Under the pieces are notes generated by a model that saw only the letters and a list, made by a program, of their open reading frames with translations, had not been told where the DNA came from and ran no database searches. The position numbers and the translations under genes are program-made. A stretch of DNA of 64,000 bases, from NCBI GenBank assembly GCA_037974965.1, contig JBBPFI010000007.1, positions 930,001 to 994,000 on the forward strand, read 5' to 3'. This document shows, piece after piece, positions 12,980 through 24,941 of the stretch. The stretch's first letter is position 1; the number at the start of each line of letters is the position of its first letter. Source of the DNA: Dacryopinax spathularia. Lineage: Eukaryota > Basidiomycota > Dacrymycetes > Dacrymycetales > Dacrymycetaceae.

Positions 12980-13391
12980 TAACCGAATAACCAACCCCAA
13001 CCTTCCTTTTCATTCAGTCTTCTTTCCCTCTATCTTGGAAAACACGCGCTCCTCCAGCCTAATTCACCGGCGGCGCATGCGCCAGCTCATGTCAATAGGT
13101 TTTTACGACTCATGATCTCCTTTGCCTTGCTCCTGACCAAGCAATACCCAGCCCATCGTTGACACCCTTCTCCCTGCACTTCTCTTTCATTTCTCGTATC
13201 TCCTCTTTCCTGGAATCACCCGGCACACGGACGCTCTCTCGCTCTCTTCCCTTACCCATTTCTCGTCTAGGTAGTCATCTTAACTAGCGCCCAATGAAAT
13301 ACGTGGATTGAGTGATGCTCCTTAAAATACACGTGCAGGTGTCTACGCCAGTGCCCAAGGTTTCCCTTCAGACGATGGCACGCCAAAACTA
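12980..13391. other. 3' intergenic region, PH gene to COX11
   Basis: About 410 bp between two converging stop codons. It probably holds both 3' UTRs and poly-A sites. It is pyrimidine-rich and no gene is visible. Confidence 0.5.
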
Positions 13392-14504
13392 CTATGAAGT
13401 AGCCGTCTCGGACGTCTTAGTCTCATCATGCGCCTGCTTAGCGAGCTCGTAGTCCGCAAACCCAGATGCAGCCTCAACAACCTCAACAGGCGCATCAGGC
13501 ACCAACTGTCCCTTCCCCGTCCTCCGCGCTCTACATCAACCCCATCAGTCAGTCACTAGCACAGAACGGTAGTAGTGGGAGATGAACGCAACGCACTTGA
13601 AGAACGTGTATGAGAGGACGACGTCGTCGATATCCCTCATACTGGGGTCGTCCACGAAGTCCTTGTCGATGAAGAAGAAGAGGGGCATGTCTACTTCTTC
13701 CCCTGCTGCGAGCTTTTGCTCTTCGAAGCAGAAACATTCTACTTTTGCGAAGTATGGTGCGATCTGCGTTGCCGTCAGTCATGCCATCCAGGACACTAGG
13801 GTTGGGAGGAAGACGGGAGGAAGGTGCGGGGAAGGCAGAAGAGACGCACCTTAGCAGGCGTAACATTATACGTCGCGATCCCAATAATATCCTCCTTCCC
13901 CTCGTTCTTCGCCGTATAGAACGCCAGCGCGGTCTCACCCGGCAAGACATTCACATACTTCTGCTGCGGCGTAAACTTCCACGGCAGCATGTCGCTCGTA
14001 TCCGCGTTGAAGTGGACTTTGATCCTTCTGTTATTGGGTACGACGCCCAGCCGGTCGGGCGTGTACTTCGTGTTCGTCATGGGCGTGCCGGCGAACCCGG
14101 TCGCGCTGCAGAAGGCGCGGTAGAGAGGGACAGCGGCGTAGGTTATGCCGAGGGTTGCGACGATCTGCGGGGGGTCAGCCTTGGTCCGTCTGCGCGGAGG
14201 GAGATCGGAGACGTACGACAGCGGTGGTGTATAATAGCAAGCTGCGGTTCTTAGATGACTGCATCTGCCGTATTCGCTGCTGGTACAGCTCGCCATAATC
14301 TTGTGAACTTGCGAATCGCTTTTGGGCGGGTGACACCTTCAGCTTGGCTGCGGCTTGTGATGGACGAGGAAGAGGGAAGGAGCGTGCGAAGAAAGCGGTT
14401 GGTGTCTGCCGTAGGTGGGACATATGTCGTAGTCCCAGTGTCAGGCCGACGTGACCTCGTCGTCTGCAGCATTGTGCTGCTGCAAAGAGAAGCGGTCGCT
14501 GCAT
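13392..14504 (-). CDS. COX11: Cytochrome c oxidase assembly protein Cox11
   Basis: The product of 302 residues comes from exons 14504-14217, 14164-13850, 13763-13597 and 13530-13392. The N-terminus (MQRPLLF, then Arg-rich) is a typical mitochondrial presequence. A single membrane helix (SLLLYTTAVIVATLGITYAAV) precedes the intermembrane-space domain. That domain has the Cox11 signature PLYRAFCSATGFAGTP and the copper-binding motif ECFCFEEQ near the end. Cox11 delivers copper to the CuB site of Cox1. Codons upstream of 14504 are also open (back to 14642), but the start chosen here gives the best presequence. The last exon adds an acidic/Ala-rich tail. Confidence 0.95.
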
Positions 14505-14687
14505 GATGACAGAGGAGGGATGTGAGAGTGGTGGACGACTCGGACCAGTGAGAGGAAGCGTAACCAAACTGGGGCTGAGGGTGCTTCTGCATTGCCACAA
14601 ATAAGTAGGGGTCCGCTCGCCAACATTTTGCATTCCTCCCATCTATCACCTCCCTCTCCCGGCGATACCTATTCCTCTGTATACACT
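14505..14687. promoter_or_regulatory. Bidirectional promoter, COX11 and RRP8
   Basis: Only 183 bp separate the two divergent start codons, so COX11 and RRP8 must share a compact promoter. No TATA box or known operator was recognised. Confidence 0.5.
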
Positions 14688-16127
14688 ATGTCAGTGCTCT
14701 TCCCAACAGCATGGGACGGACCATCGTCTGCTCCTGTACCTTCCCCTCAGCAGGGAAAGAAACGCAAGCGCCCTAGTGGTGTCCAGAAGGAGGATGAAGT
14801 TGATTTGAAGAGCGTGGAGATCAACATCGAGAAACTGATGAAGAAGATGCAGCAGGAGGATGTGAAGGCTGCGAAGGAGAAGAAGGGGAAGGACTTGGAG
14901 AAGAAAGGGAAGGAGAAGGAGAGGAAGGAGGCAGGGAAAGAGAAGAAGGAGAAAACTGGGCATGGGGAGAAGGCGAAGGGACCGGGAGGTGCCAAGTTCG
15001 AGGGGAAGGGTCAAAAGCCACAAGGAAGCCAGAAGGCACCGAATGGACAGCTGAATGGAAAGCCGCCTCGAGCTCAGGCGCAGAAACCGCACAATAATAA
15101 GCCTGTACAAGATTCTGCGACGCGATCAAATGGCAGTCAGCCTACGAAGGGCGAACCAGGCGGAAAGAAGGACAAGCAGCATAAGCGTCGGCAGAGTGAT
15201 GCGAGCCAACACTCCGGGGCCGATGCCTCACCCACCAGGACGCGCTCCGCCGACGAAGCTCAAAGGTCCTCCGAAACCGCCCCGAAACTCTCCAAGAAAG
15301 AGAAGAAGAAACTCCGTCAATCCGAGCCCTCCGCTCCTCCCACCAATCCCAGTCCACCCGTCCCATCCGCCCCCGCCGTTGCCCACACAGGAGCGCAAGA
15401 AATGAAGCTCACCCCGCTCCAAGCGAAGATGAAAGCCTCCCTCTCCGGCGCCCGCTTCAGATGGATCAACGAACAGCTCTACACGACCTCCGCGGCCTCA
15501 GCACACGAGCTAATGCGCAGCCAACCAAACCTCTACTCAGATTATCACGCGGGCTTCTCCTCTCAGCTCGCGAGCTGGCCCACTCCGCCGCTTGAAGCCC
15601 TCACCCAGCTGTTGGTGCAGGGCTTGCCGAAACATGCGTTGATTGCTGATTTGGGCTCGGGGCCGGGGACGCTGGCTAAGAAACTGGTGCCGCAGGGGAG
15701 AAAGGTGCTCAGCTTTGATCTGAGACCGGACGAATGGGTCATCGAGGCAAACTACTGTGAGCGGATCCCGCTCCCCGGCGCTGAGGGGTTGAAGAGCGAG
15801 GGCGCTATAGTGGACGCGGCTGTGTGCTGCCTGAGCCTAATGGGTACGGACTGGGTCAAGGGCGTTCGCGAAGCCCGGCGGGTGCTGGTGAACAAGGGGC
15901 AGTTTTACGTGGCGGAGGTGACGTCGAGGTTCACGGATGTGGACGCTTTTGTCGAGGTTGTTGAGGTGGTGGGGTTTAGGTTGGTGAGGAAGGATGATAA
16001 GGATACGCATTTCTGGCTGTTTGTGTTTGAGAAGGTTGCGAGGGACGCTCTGGGGGAAGAGGAGTGGGAGGACGTGCAGGAGAGGGCGGAAGGACTGCTG
16101 AAGCCTTGCGAGTATAAGCGGCGCTAG
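14688..16127 (+). CDS. RRP8: 25S rRNA adenine-N1 methyltransferase Rrp8
   Basis: A single exon encodes 479 residues. The N-terminal half (about 20-270) is extremely Lys/Glu-rich, as expected for a nucleolar protein, and probably binds rRNA. From about residue 275 the Rrp8 domain begins with MKASLSGARFRWINEQLYT. It contains the SAM-binding loop ADLGSGPGTLA, FDLRP, the catalytic-face segment AVCCLSLMGTDW and the end VRKDDKDTHFWLFVFEK. Rrp8 makes m1A in helix 25.1 of 25S rRNA. An upstream in-frame ATG at 14592 would add 32 residues reaching into the shared promoter; I consider it less likely. Confidence 0.93.
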   Translation: MSVLFPTAWDGPSSAPVPSPQQGKKRKRPSGVQKEDEVDLKSVEINIEKLMKKMQQEDVKAAKEKKGKDLEKKGKEKERKEAGKEKKEKTGHGEKAKGPGGAKFEGKGQKPQGSQKAPNGQLNGKPPRAQAQKPHNNKPVQDSATRSNGSQPTKGEPGGKKDKQHKRRQSDASQHSGADASPTRTRSADEAQRSSETAPKLSKKEKKKLRQSEPSAPPTNPSPPVPSAPAVAHTGAQEMKLTPLQAKMKASLSGARFRWINEQLYTTSAASAHELMRSQPNLYSDYHAGFSSQLASWPTPPLEALTQLLVQGLPKHALIADLGSGPGTLAKKLVPQGRKVLSFDLRPDEWVIEANYCERIPLPGAEGLKSEGAIVDAAVCCLSLMGTDWVKGVREARRVLVNKGQFYVAEVTSRFTDVDAFVEVVEVVGFRLVRKDDKDTHFWLFVFEKVARDALGEEEWEDVQERAEGLLKPCEYKRR

Positions 16128-16241
16128 TCATTACACCCCGCCTCCCACCGTGTCTTCTGACCTAATGGTACATTTTTGGCCTGTCTACGCACAAGCCGAA
16201 GCCAAACAACAACAAAGAAGAACGTCTAAGAAAGCCGCAAA

Positions 16242-17388
16242 TCAAGGAAACCCCTCATTGACATGCCTCGGCTCCTCTCCGACATTCCTAAACCCGACCT
16301 GCTCCGGTTTCCGAGCAACAATTCGCACATAATCACACTCGAACGGATGGGCCCTCCATTCCTGCTCGACGTGGGCGATAAGGTCGTCCCACTCCTGCTC
16401 AGAGTGTATGAGGCCGAAACCTGCCCTCGCCCATCAGCTTTCCTCCTTCTCAACAATTATCCAAAGGGAACGTACCTCCTGCTTTGAGTATCGGCCCTTT
16501 CAAGCCCCTAGCAACACCCAATGCGTTCTCCCTCCACCCCTCCCCCTCCTCCTGCACAGGCCCAAAACTCGCCCGCCGTCGCTCGACCTCCACATCCTCG
16601 AACCCCGCCTCCCTGACCAAGAACGGCAACCGCTCACCACAATTAATCAACAGGTTCTTCGCCACGAACAGTCTTTCCACCAGTACTTCCAGTCGGTGGG
16701 TATACGGGATACTCGTCTCGACCGGCGCAGTATCTGGTAAATGCCAGCTCGCCCTCGCCTGATCGACCAACACGAGCCAACCACCAGGCTTGAGCACCCG
16801 ATAGAGGTTCTTCAGCGCCGCCTGCCACCCGGGCCAGTCCAAAGCAGCGAGCGTCAGCCGTTGATGTGCGAGAGCGAAGGTGTTGGACCAGGAGGGGGAA
16901 AGGTCGAGCATGCTGTGGACTGTGAATGTCGTATTCTCCGGATGGGCATGGGGGAGGAGACGGGGCTCGATGTCGAACCCCTGGATGGTAACTCCTTTCG
17001 GGACGGTGGAAGCGAGGTCGATTGCCCAGAAACCTGTTTCTCGTATTAGCACTCTTGCTCCTTTCTGCTCTCCCCGACGACCAAGTAGGGGCAAGGGGGA
17101 GAAGGGGAGAGAAGAGGAGGATGAATGCATACCAGGTCCACAAGCAGAATCCAGTACCCTATCCCCCTGCCGCAACACCACCCCCTCGGGCAGGAGCTCG
17201 CCCCCAAACAGGTCTTTCAAAAGCTCATGCTGCCTCCCCAGCCTGGTGCGCTCTTCCTCATCAGCCGGAAGAACGTATTTGGAGCCGGAGTGGGTGTGGG
17301 TCGTGTAGTACCGAGTACCGGTGCGGGAGAGGGGGGCGATTGGAGTGGTGGGGGATGTTGAGGTGGGCGAGGAGGTCGAGGGGGTCAT
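16242..17388 (-). CDS. SAM-dependent class I methyltransferase
   Basis: Exons 17388-17133, 17033-16476 and 16420-16242 give 330 residues. After a Ser/Thr/Pro-rich head and LGRQHELLKDLFGG, motif I reads VLDSACGPGFWAIDLAS. GFDIEP is the acidic ribose-binding motif and LYRVLKPGGWLVLVD the motif III region. This layout is typical of the fungal TAM/UbiE-type group that includes LaeA-like proteins. The substrate cannot be read from sequence. The gene runs tail to tail with RRP8, with stops only 114 bp apart. Confidence 0.8.
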
Positions 17389-18810
17389 CCTTTTCTTTGT
17401 CTAGCACTCGACGGTTTAGCAAACAGATAGGAGTGGGTGTTGACAGTTGTTGTTGACTAGCCAGAGGAGGGCAGGGAGGGCCTTATATCATTATTGTTCA
17501 GCTGCGTGGCGGCGGGATGGAGGAACAGGATGGCGCCGCCGTTCCTCAGTAAAGCAACACAACAGCGAGCCTGAGGTAGCCGTCCAATAGCCGTCCTCCT
17601 CGCACTCGCCAGCAAGGTGCCCGCCTCCAGAGCACCCCATCGTCCATAGCCCGCTCCGGTGGTCCACATTGGCCCTGCCGAGCGCGACATCCTCTATGCA
17701 GCGAGAGGCACGATAGCGGCCAATCATGGGAGACGAGCGGAAATGCGGAAGCGGCGCGGCGAAGTGGGCGGGCGGAGCCGTATCAGGCGAAGGAGATGTT
17801 CGGGCGGAGTGACTGCCCGGTATAGAAAGATAACGCCGGCAGCGCCGGCAACGGGGTAGGGAGGGAAACGTCGTACACAATGGAATAGTAGCCATCAACA
17901 AGCATATGGTTGGCAGACCTTATTATGCAGAGTAATGTTTTAGAGAGGGAGGTCGGCTGCAACTGCCTCCTCATAGATAGCTTGTCTGATAAATATTCAC
18001 AGCAGGTACCGTATTTGCAAGCAGGGCTGAAGTTACATATCCACGTCCATCTACAAAGGTCAGCATGCACCAAATCCCTTTCCAGTCCCCAGGAAGCCCA
18101 AGCGCAAGTCCAAGGTCAACCGATCACACTGCCCTACCTGGCTGATCAGAGGTGGGGCAAACCACCAGACCCTTCAAGACACATCCTAGCGATGCGGCAG
18201 GACGTACGATAGAGGAAACCAGCGGACAAGGTTCTCAACAACAACCAACTTCCAATAAAGCAAGCAAGCAAGCAAGCAACATCCAAAAGTAGATACGCTA
18301 CAACAAAACCCCTTCCCCTCACTCCCCTCCCCTTCCCCCCTTTCCCAACGAAACACAAACAGAACACGGACAAACAAGCCCAAACAACAGAGCATGACCA
18401 AACCCTGAAAAAACCCAGCAGGAGAAATTGGATGTGTTGCGCAGTTGTGTATGCGTGGGTATATGGCTTGTGTGCGTGGAAGGGTGAAGCAGTGCGGAGA
18501 AAGGAAGGAAGGAAGGGGGGGCAAGACAGCAGAAGATCAGGCGGGACTAGCCCGCTGAGGAAACGATATGGTGCTCTTCGGAGCGACAGGATGAGAGAGA
18601 CGAGAGATGAGAGATGAGATGAGAGACGCTGGCGAGCTTGCGCCAGACCGGGTATCCGTGCCAACGCTCCAGAGCGCCAGCAACAAGCTTCGAACAAGAT
18701 GGGAACGATCCGACCCGAGAGAAAGAGAGAGAGAGGAGAAACCAAGACGGGCCGGAGTCCGGGATCGACCGTAGCGGCCGAGGAGCAGGGATGAGATGCG
18801 AGAACGCAGG
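17389..18810. other. Intergenic region before the AA14 pair
   Basis: About 1.4 kb holding the methyltransferase promoter and the downstream region of the first AA14 gene. An (AAGC)n microsatellite lies at about 18257-18282 and GAGAT-type simple repeats near 18595-18630. No gene is supported. Confidence 0.5.
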
Positions 18811-20553
18811 TTAGTGGATTTCCTTCCCCACCCTCCTCTTCTCGTGCCCCCTCTTCGTAGTCCCCCTCTTCTTGCCGTCTCCACTCTTCTTCGCTTGACT
18901 CTTCTGGCTCTTCTTGACCTTATCCTTCTTCGCAGCACGCTTCTTCTTCTTCCCCTTTACTGCCTCTGACACTCCGCGCTTTCTCTGCGCTGGGCAGGAG
19001 CCTGAGCCTGAGCCTGAGCCGGTGCTGGGGGAGGCGGCCGTTACGTCCCCCTGAGGCTGGGGCTGGGCGGCGGCTTGCGGGTCGGGGGTTGCCGCTGAGC
19101 CTGCGGCGGCGGCGGTGGTGGTAGAGGTGGAGCTAGTCGCGACGGCTGTGGTGGTGGCATCGCCGCTAGAAGGCGCAGCGGCGGCGGCAGAAGTGCTCTG
19201 CACGTCCGCAGCTGGGGTCGGGGCGCCCGTCGAGACTGAGGTGACTGTTACGGACGCTGCGGCAGAGGAAGACGAGGAAGTGGAGGAAGTGGCGTCGGCT
19301 GTGGAGGTCGGGGCGGGCGAGCCGTCCGAGACGAAGATGTCGTTTTGCGCTCCGTCGGTGAAGCCGTATTCGCCGTTGTAGTAGGGAGGGTCGTAGTAGC
19401 CTTCGAACATCTGGAAGAGCGAGCATCAGCGAGCGCTCCCCCACCTATTTTATTGCGGTGGAAGAAGATGCGGCGCGAGGAATAAAGGCAAGAGGGGGGC
19501 AGGGAGGAGAAATGAACGCACATTGTTGCCGTCCGCCTGGAGCCAGTACAGCCCCAGCTTCGCACCTCCATTCACGCCTCCCGTGCAGTTACTCGGCACA
19601 GCAGGCGTCCCCGTCGTCGGGTCCTCCCCGCACCTCCTCGCAAGCTGCGGCGTCTGCAGCTGCTTCCCCGGCCCATCATTAAGCACCTTACACTTATACC
19701 CATTCTGGTACATCTGCATACTGCCATCATCTGGCGAGTGAATCCAGTTGAACGTGCAGATACAGTCGTCGCATGGTGGCAGGTCGGCAGGGACGTCGAA
19801 CCATTGGTAGCGGTACCAGGGGCAGGTGTAGTTCACGGTGAAGATGGTGATGTCGTTCGGGGTGACGCTGTTGATATCGGATTTATAGGCGATGCCGAAC
19901 CCGCAGCCTTTTGTGTCGGTGATGTCTTTGGTGTGCCATTCTAACGCGCATATAGTCAGCGATTGCCTCTCAAACACTCTCCCCACTCCCCACTCTACCT
20001 CAACCAGACAGAGGAAAGAGAGCAGAGTGGAGGCAGGGAAGAGAAAGCGAACGCGAACGCGAACGCACCATCACTCCCCGAATTCGGACAGGGCCAATCC
20101 CCATCCCTAATATCGCCCCCATCCGAAGAATTATAATAATCCGTCGCGCCCTTATCGCACGCCACCTGCACGAGGAACTTCCCCCCCGCAGGAAGCTCAA
20201 GGTAGTCGCCGTCGTTGGGCGGGAGAGCGATATGGTCCTGGCCGTGCATCCACCAGTCGGTGAATGTGCGGCCCATGAGGGGGACTAGGGGACGGTTGTC
20301 GTAGGCGCCGGGGTTGGCCCAGCCGGGGTGGTGGGCTGTCCAGTTGAAGCCGTCTGCGGAACGTGGTCAATTCTCCCACTCTTCAACAATAGGAGAGAGG
20401 GGGACGCACACATAGCGGAATGCCAGGCAGCTATGCAACATCACCCATATCAGCATCTCCGCCGGTACAGGGAACGAAAAAGGAGGACGCACCAAGATGC
20501 GCCGCCGCCGGCACCGCCGCAAAAGTCACAGCAGCCAAAGCAGAGAACAACAT
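18811..20553 (-). CDS. AA14 lytic polysaccharide monooxygenase, copy 1, with basic C-terminal tail
   Basis: A secreted copper enzyme of 461 residues in five exons: 20553-20493, 20430-20410 (21 nt), 20353-20069, 19940-19522 and 19410-18811. An 18-residue signal peptide ends just before His19, so the mature protein begins HLAAWHSAMYGFNW. This matches AA14 enzymes such as PcAA14A, which cleave xylan on cellulose. Family landmarks are PPNDGDYLELPAGG, GFGIAYKSDI, PPCDDCICTFNWIHSPDDG and YWLQADGNNMFEGYY. His125 in EWHT is probably the second copper ligand (inferred). After the catalytic domain (to about 285) come a Ser/Thr/Ala linker and a Lys/Arg-rich tail of about 60 residues. The tail is not a recognised binding module. 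Confidence 0.9.
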
Positions 20554-22232
20554 TCTTGCTATTCTTTCCTTCAGTCAGTCAAGTCTGTATTCAAGCCTTG
20601 CAGCGTTTGTTGTCTGAGTTCTTTTGTATAGAGTCAAGTTCGGTCGTGCAAGCACTTCCTCGAACGGGTAAAGAGTGTAGCAGTTAAAAAGAGGGTGATA
20701 TGAGCCGGGTTGGCTTGTGTGGGTCTTAGCTATAAGCTAGAGCGAGAGCGAGAGCGAGCGAGCGGGGACAGAGCGGCAAGAGTGCGGAGACGAGGATGTG
20801 GGCAGGAGAAGGGAAGGAGGGAGCAAGGCCAAGGCCAGTGAGCGGACGTGAGGAAGGGGGAGAAAGAAGAGAGGGGGGTGAGGGATGAGCGATGAGGCGA
20901 CGCGCCTGTCAGGAATGGGGGATGGTTTGTAGAAAAGGCACGGAAGGAACGCCAGGCCGTGGGAGGCGGTTTGTGCGACGGTTGTATGGCGTTACACGCG
21001 GTGCATACACCCACCCACTCCCCGGCAGGCCGGAGTGAAGGGCCAGCATGGCTCCTCTTTTCCGGGGCATGCACTTCTGCTCGTTGCCTTGACGCGTCTC
21101 CATCCCTTCCTCGCCTTCTCTTCTCCCGCGGTAACGAGCGCCACAAGACAGAATACATTCCGATCGTGATTGATCCCGCTAATACGGGTGCGCGTCACTA
21201 GGGACTGGAATGTGATACCCCCCGTCCGGCGCGGTCGTCATGATGAGCGATTTTGCAGTGGAATGGGTGATGGTGGGTGATGATCATCGGCAGGTATATA
21301 TGTTAGCTACGAAACTTCGATCCACTCCTCTGTGCATCGTCCCACTCCACTCCACTCCACTCTCTGCTACCGTACTAGTACTCATATCCTCTCATAGGGA
21401 GAGAGCCCTATTTTTCATCCCTGCAGCACCTCCGCCTTCGTAGAAGGACGCGTCACACGAACCTCCGCGTTCTGTGCAGAATTCGAAGCTGCAAGAAGCC
21501 TCACTCACTCGTTCTGTCGTCCGGGAGGGTCGGGAATATCGGGTTCTTGCCCCGCGTCGTTTGAAGGGGTCAACGAAGGGAGAGGGATTACGACATGCCG
21601 CCTCGAGCAGACAACAACAAACACATTATAAACTCCGGACCAGTGCAGTAACTAGTTACAAGTACAAAATAGTTAACTTCTGTTGATTTTTGTATCGCGA
21701 TGCAGCAAGGGAAAGTCAGCCGAGCGACTTTTGACCACCCCCAAAATATATGGGAGTGGTCGGCATCGTGATCATGAGAACCCCCCCCAATCGGCGACGA
21801 TTATCCCTTACAACAAACTGTATGTGCGGCTATTAACTGCCGCATACTGTATGTGTGTGGGTTCGACAGGAGGCGCCAAGAGCTACCCTTACAGAAGCTG
21901 ATCTATAATCCTATCCTCGGTTTCCTGTTTCGTTGAGTTGGGTTAGTAATGGGTAACTAGCGTGTGGTGCGATGATAAGTTGGAGGATGAAGGATACAGT
22001 GCATTGAGGGCTATGTACGATGGTCGTTGTACAACCCCACACAGGACCTGAAAATGCGAGAATGTGGTGCAGCCAGTACACACACAAAGACCAAAGAAGA
22101 AATGAAGATTTCAATCCCTCCCCGCGGAGGGGAACGACTCGCGCTCCCACCTCAGCATGCTTTTCCATAAGTACTGCTGGCAAATGATGCCCGCTAGCCA
22201 CCAGGGCCAGCCGCCCACGAGTCGGACTCCGT
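20554..22232. other. Intergenic region between the AA14 copies
   Basis: About 1.68 kb containing the promoter of copy 1 and the 3' region of copy 2. Simple repeats occur: (GAGAGC)n near 20735-20762 and (CCACT)n at about 21336-21358. No gene is supported, and the part around 21600-22100 is relatively AT-rich. Confidence 0.5.
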
Positions 22233-23892
22233 TCAGAGCATCCCCCCAACCCTGCGCTTAGTCCTATGTCGCCTCCTCCCCTCCACCACCGCACCCCTCC
22301 TAGCCTCCTCCGCAAGTCCAGCAAGCTTCGCTGCCTTCCTCCTCTTCCTCTTCCGATCCTTCTTCGCTTTCCGTCTGGCCTTTTTCTCAGCTTGGAGGGC
22401 GCGTTTGCGCGCTGCTTGGGCTGCGCATGTATCGGCTGTGCTGGCCGTTAAGGGGGTTGGGACTGGTGCGGAGGTTGGGGCGGGGGAGGAGGACGGGCTG
22501 GAGGAGGACGATGATGAGGCGACAGAGGCGGAGGGTGACGCGGATGTGGAGATGGATGTGGATGCGGACGCTGTCGTGCTGGTGGACGATGAGGCGGTGG
22601 CTGAGCTCGTGCTGGTGGGTGAGGTGACGGCTTCGGGCGTAGCAGCAAGCCCAACACCAATGGACACTTCTACGGAGGCTTGCACACCGGCCGCCGCCGT
22701 CGGGGTGGTCGTCGCGCTACCAGCGGACGTAACGCTCGCCGAAGTTGACGTGGATGCCGTAACAACCGAAGTTGAACTCGACGTCGGGGCCGTGTCGCCA
22801 GAGACGAATATATCCGTCTGCGCGCCATCCATGAACCCATACAAGGCATTATACAACGGCGGATGATAGTAGTCTTCAAACATCTACGTACGACCAAGTC
22901 AGTTCTCCTTACGCGACCGCAATGGCCAGAATCAGAACCGGGACGCACGTTATTCCCCTCCGCCTGGAGCCAGTACATCGGCTGCTTCGCGCCTCCGTTC
23001 ACACCCCCAGTACAGTTGGACGCGTTCGCCGGTCGGTTGAGGTACGGGTCCGGCCCGCACCTCCTCGCTACCTGCGGGGTCTGCAATTGCTTGCTCGGCC
23101 CATCGTTGAGCACCTTGCACTTATACCCGTTCTGGTACATCTGCTGCGCGCCATCATCGGGTGAATGAAACCAGTTGAACATGCAGATACAGTCGTCGCA
23201 GGGCGGCAGGTCGGCGGGGACGTCGAAGTACTGCGCGCGGTACCACGGGCACGTGTAGTTGACGGTGAAGATCGTGAAGTCTGTAGGCTGGACAGCGTTG
23301 ATGTCGGATTTATAAGCGATCGCGAACGCGCAGCCCATCGTGTCGTTGATGTTTCTCGTGTGGAATTCTGCCATGCAAACGCATCAGCTCTCGCAGTCTC
23401 GCAGCAGGCAACGCAGAGGCGGAGGACGCACGATCCGGCCCAGAACCGGGACACGGCCAATCCCCCTGCCTAAAATCCGCATTCCCACTCGTCTCCCAAT
23501 AATCCGTCGCGCTCTTATCGCACGCCATCTGCACCTCGAACTTGCCCCCTGCTGGCAATTCCAGGAAGTCGCCCGGGTTGGGAGGCATGGCGATGTGGTC
23601 CGGGCCGTGCATCCACCATTCGCTGAAGGGGCGCTCGATGAGGGGCGCGACGGGTCGGTTGTCGTACCCGGCGCTGTAGTCGTGTGTGAGAGACCAGTTG
23701 AAGCCGACTGCAGAAAGTACACGTCAGGTGGAGAGGATTGCGAGAGGACGTAGGCGCATACACATGGAGGGATGCCATGCCGCTGTACTACGTTAGCCTT
23801 GCGCTCCAGCCCGGACCACGAAACGACTCACCCAAATGGGCAGCAGCAGGCCGCATAGCGAACAGCGCGACAACCAAGCCAACACAAAGCAT
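22233..23892 (-). CDS. AA14 lytic polysaccharide monooxygenase, copy 2, with basic C-terminal tail
   Basis: The 475-residue product uses exons 23892-23832, 23782-23762 (21 nt), 23707-23432, 23367-22949 and 22883-22233. Exons 1, 2 and 4 have exactly the same lengths as in copy 1, so the two are tandem duplicates. The signal peptide again has 18 residues and releases an N-terminal His (HLAAWHPSMFGFNW). Conserved landmarks include PPNPGDFLELPAGG, AFAIAYKSDI, PPCDDCICMFNW and YWLQAEGNNMFEDYY. His122 in FHT is the likely second copper ligand. The Ser/Thr linker is longer than in copy 1. The tail is rich in Lys and Arg (about 65 residues) but diverged, which suggests charge rather than exact sequence is kept. 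Confidence 0.9.
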
Positions 23893-24941
23893 CTTCGTCT
23901 CTCTCTCAGAAAGCTCAAAGAGAGTCGTATATACAAACAAACACGCGTAAAACGCGTAAAAAGCGAGTGTAGGCTGAAAGGATCGGTATTGCCGGATTGG
24001 CAGTCTTGAGCGAGTATGGCCTTTACGCAACGAGGGAAAGGGGGAGGGAGAGTCAAGCCAGTGACTCTTTCGTTGTTGGGGCGGCGATAGTGGCCTCAAG
24101 CAGAGGAAAGGGAGGAGAACAGATCACAGACAAAGACAAAAGAGGGAAGGGAGAGAGAGAGGAGCAGGACAACGGCCAGCTGAGCGGCCCAGGCAAGCTG
24201 ATGAAAAGGCACGGCCTAGCGGCCATCAGACCGGCCATGACTCTGACGGCCTGCTGTCAAATAATTTGGTGGTGTTGCAGGCGCCTGACGACGGCTAGTC
24301 TTGTGCCTCCCTCGCGACGTCAGCGCTAAGAAGGCATAACTAAGGGGAGAGACAATAACGAGGGTTTTGTTTGTAGGGTTCATTTGATTGCAATTGCTTG
24401 CTGTCCACCGTCACATTGGAATGTGATACCGCTCGTCCACCGCGTAGTCGTTCCCAAATGCACACAGTTGCGGCTGCTGCAGATGATTCAAGGTGGGGTG
24501 TTTAGACTACTGGCCGGCAAGGGAGGGAGAACGCGCATTTAGTCTCGCAAGTCACCGCGTTGAAGTGCGAAATTGTCGCGGATGGAGGGCGACGCATTCT
24601 CACGCTGTCACCCCTGCCGCTCGCTTGTGCCTCGCCGCCGCCGCTTGATCGCCGCTGGAAATACACTAAGAAGCAGAATCGCATCGAATTCGTATACACG
24701 CAAACAGAATACAGTGAACAGGTAGAAGTACTCATACAACACTAGCCCAAGGGCTCAGATACAAAAGGCTCTGAAAAAGAGGGAAACGTCATCAGCACAT
24801 CACAGCACGGAAAGTCCACCCCCAGGCAGGTATCAGAAACGGGCGTATAAAACGAGGGTATCCACACCAGAAGCATTACTCTCTTACTCTTCCAAGCTCC
24901 CGCCCTACCTCTCTCAGCGGGCATCGAAGGCGACGCGCGAA
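23893..24941. other. Intergenic region, AA14 copy 2 to TPR gene
   Basis: About 1.05 kb with the promoter of AA14 copy 2 and the 3' end of the TPR gene. No coding region, RNA gene or repeat was recognised. Confidence 0.45.

Noticed and set aside
18146-18745. 199-residue minus-strand frame downstream of AA14 copy 1
   Set aside because: Hydrophobic low-complexity sequence from CT-rich 3' DNA with no conserved segment.
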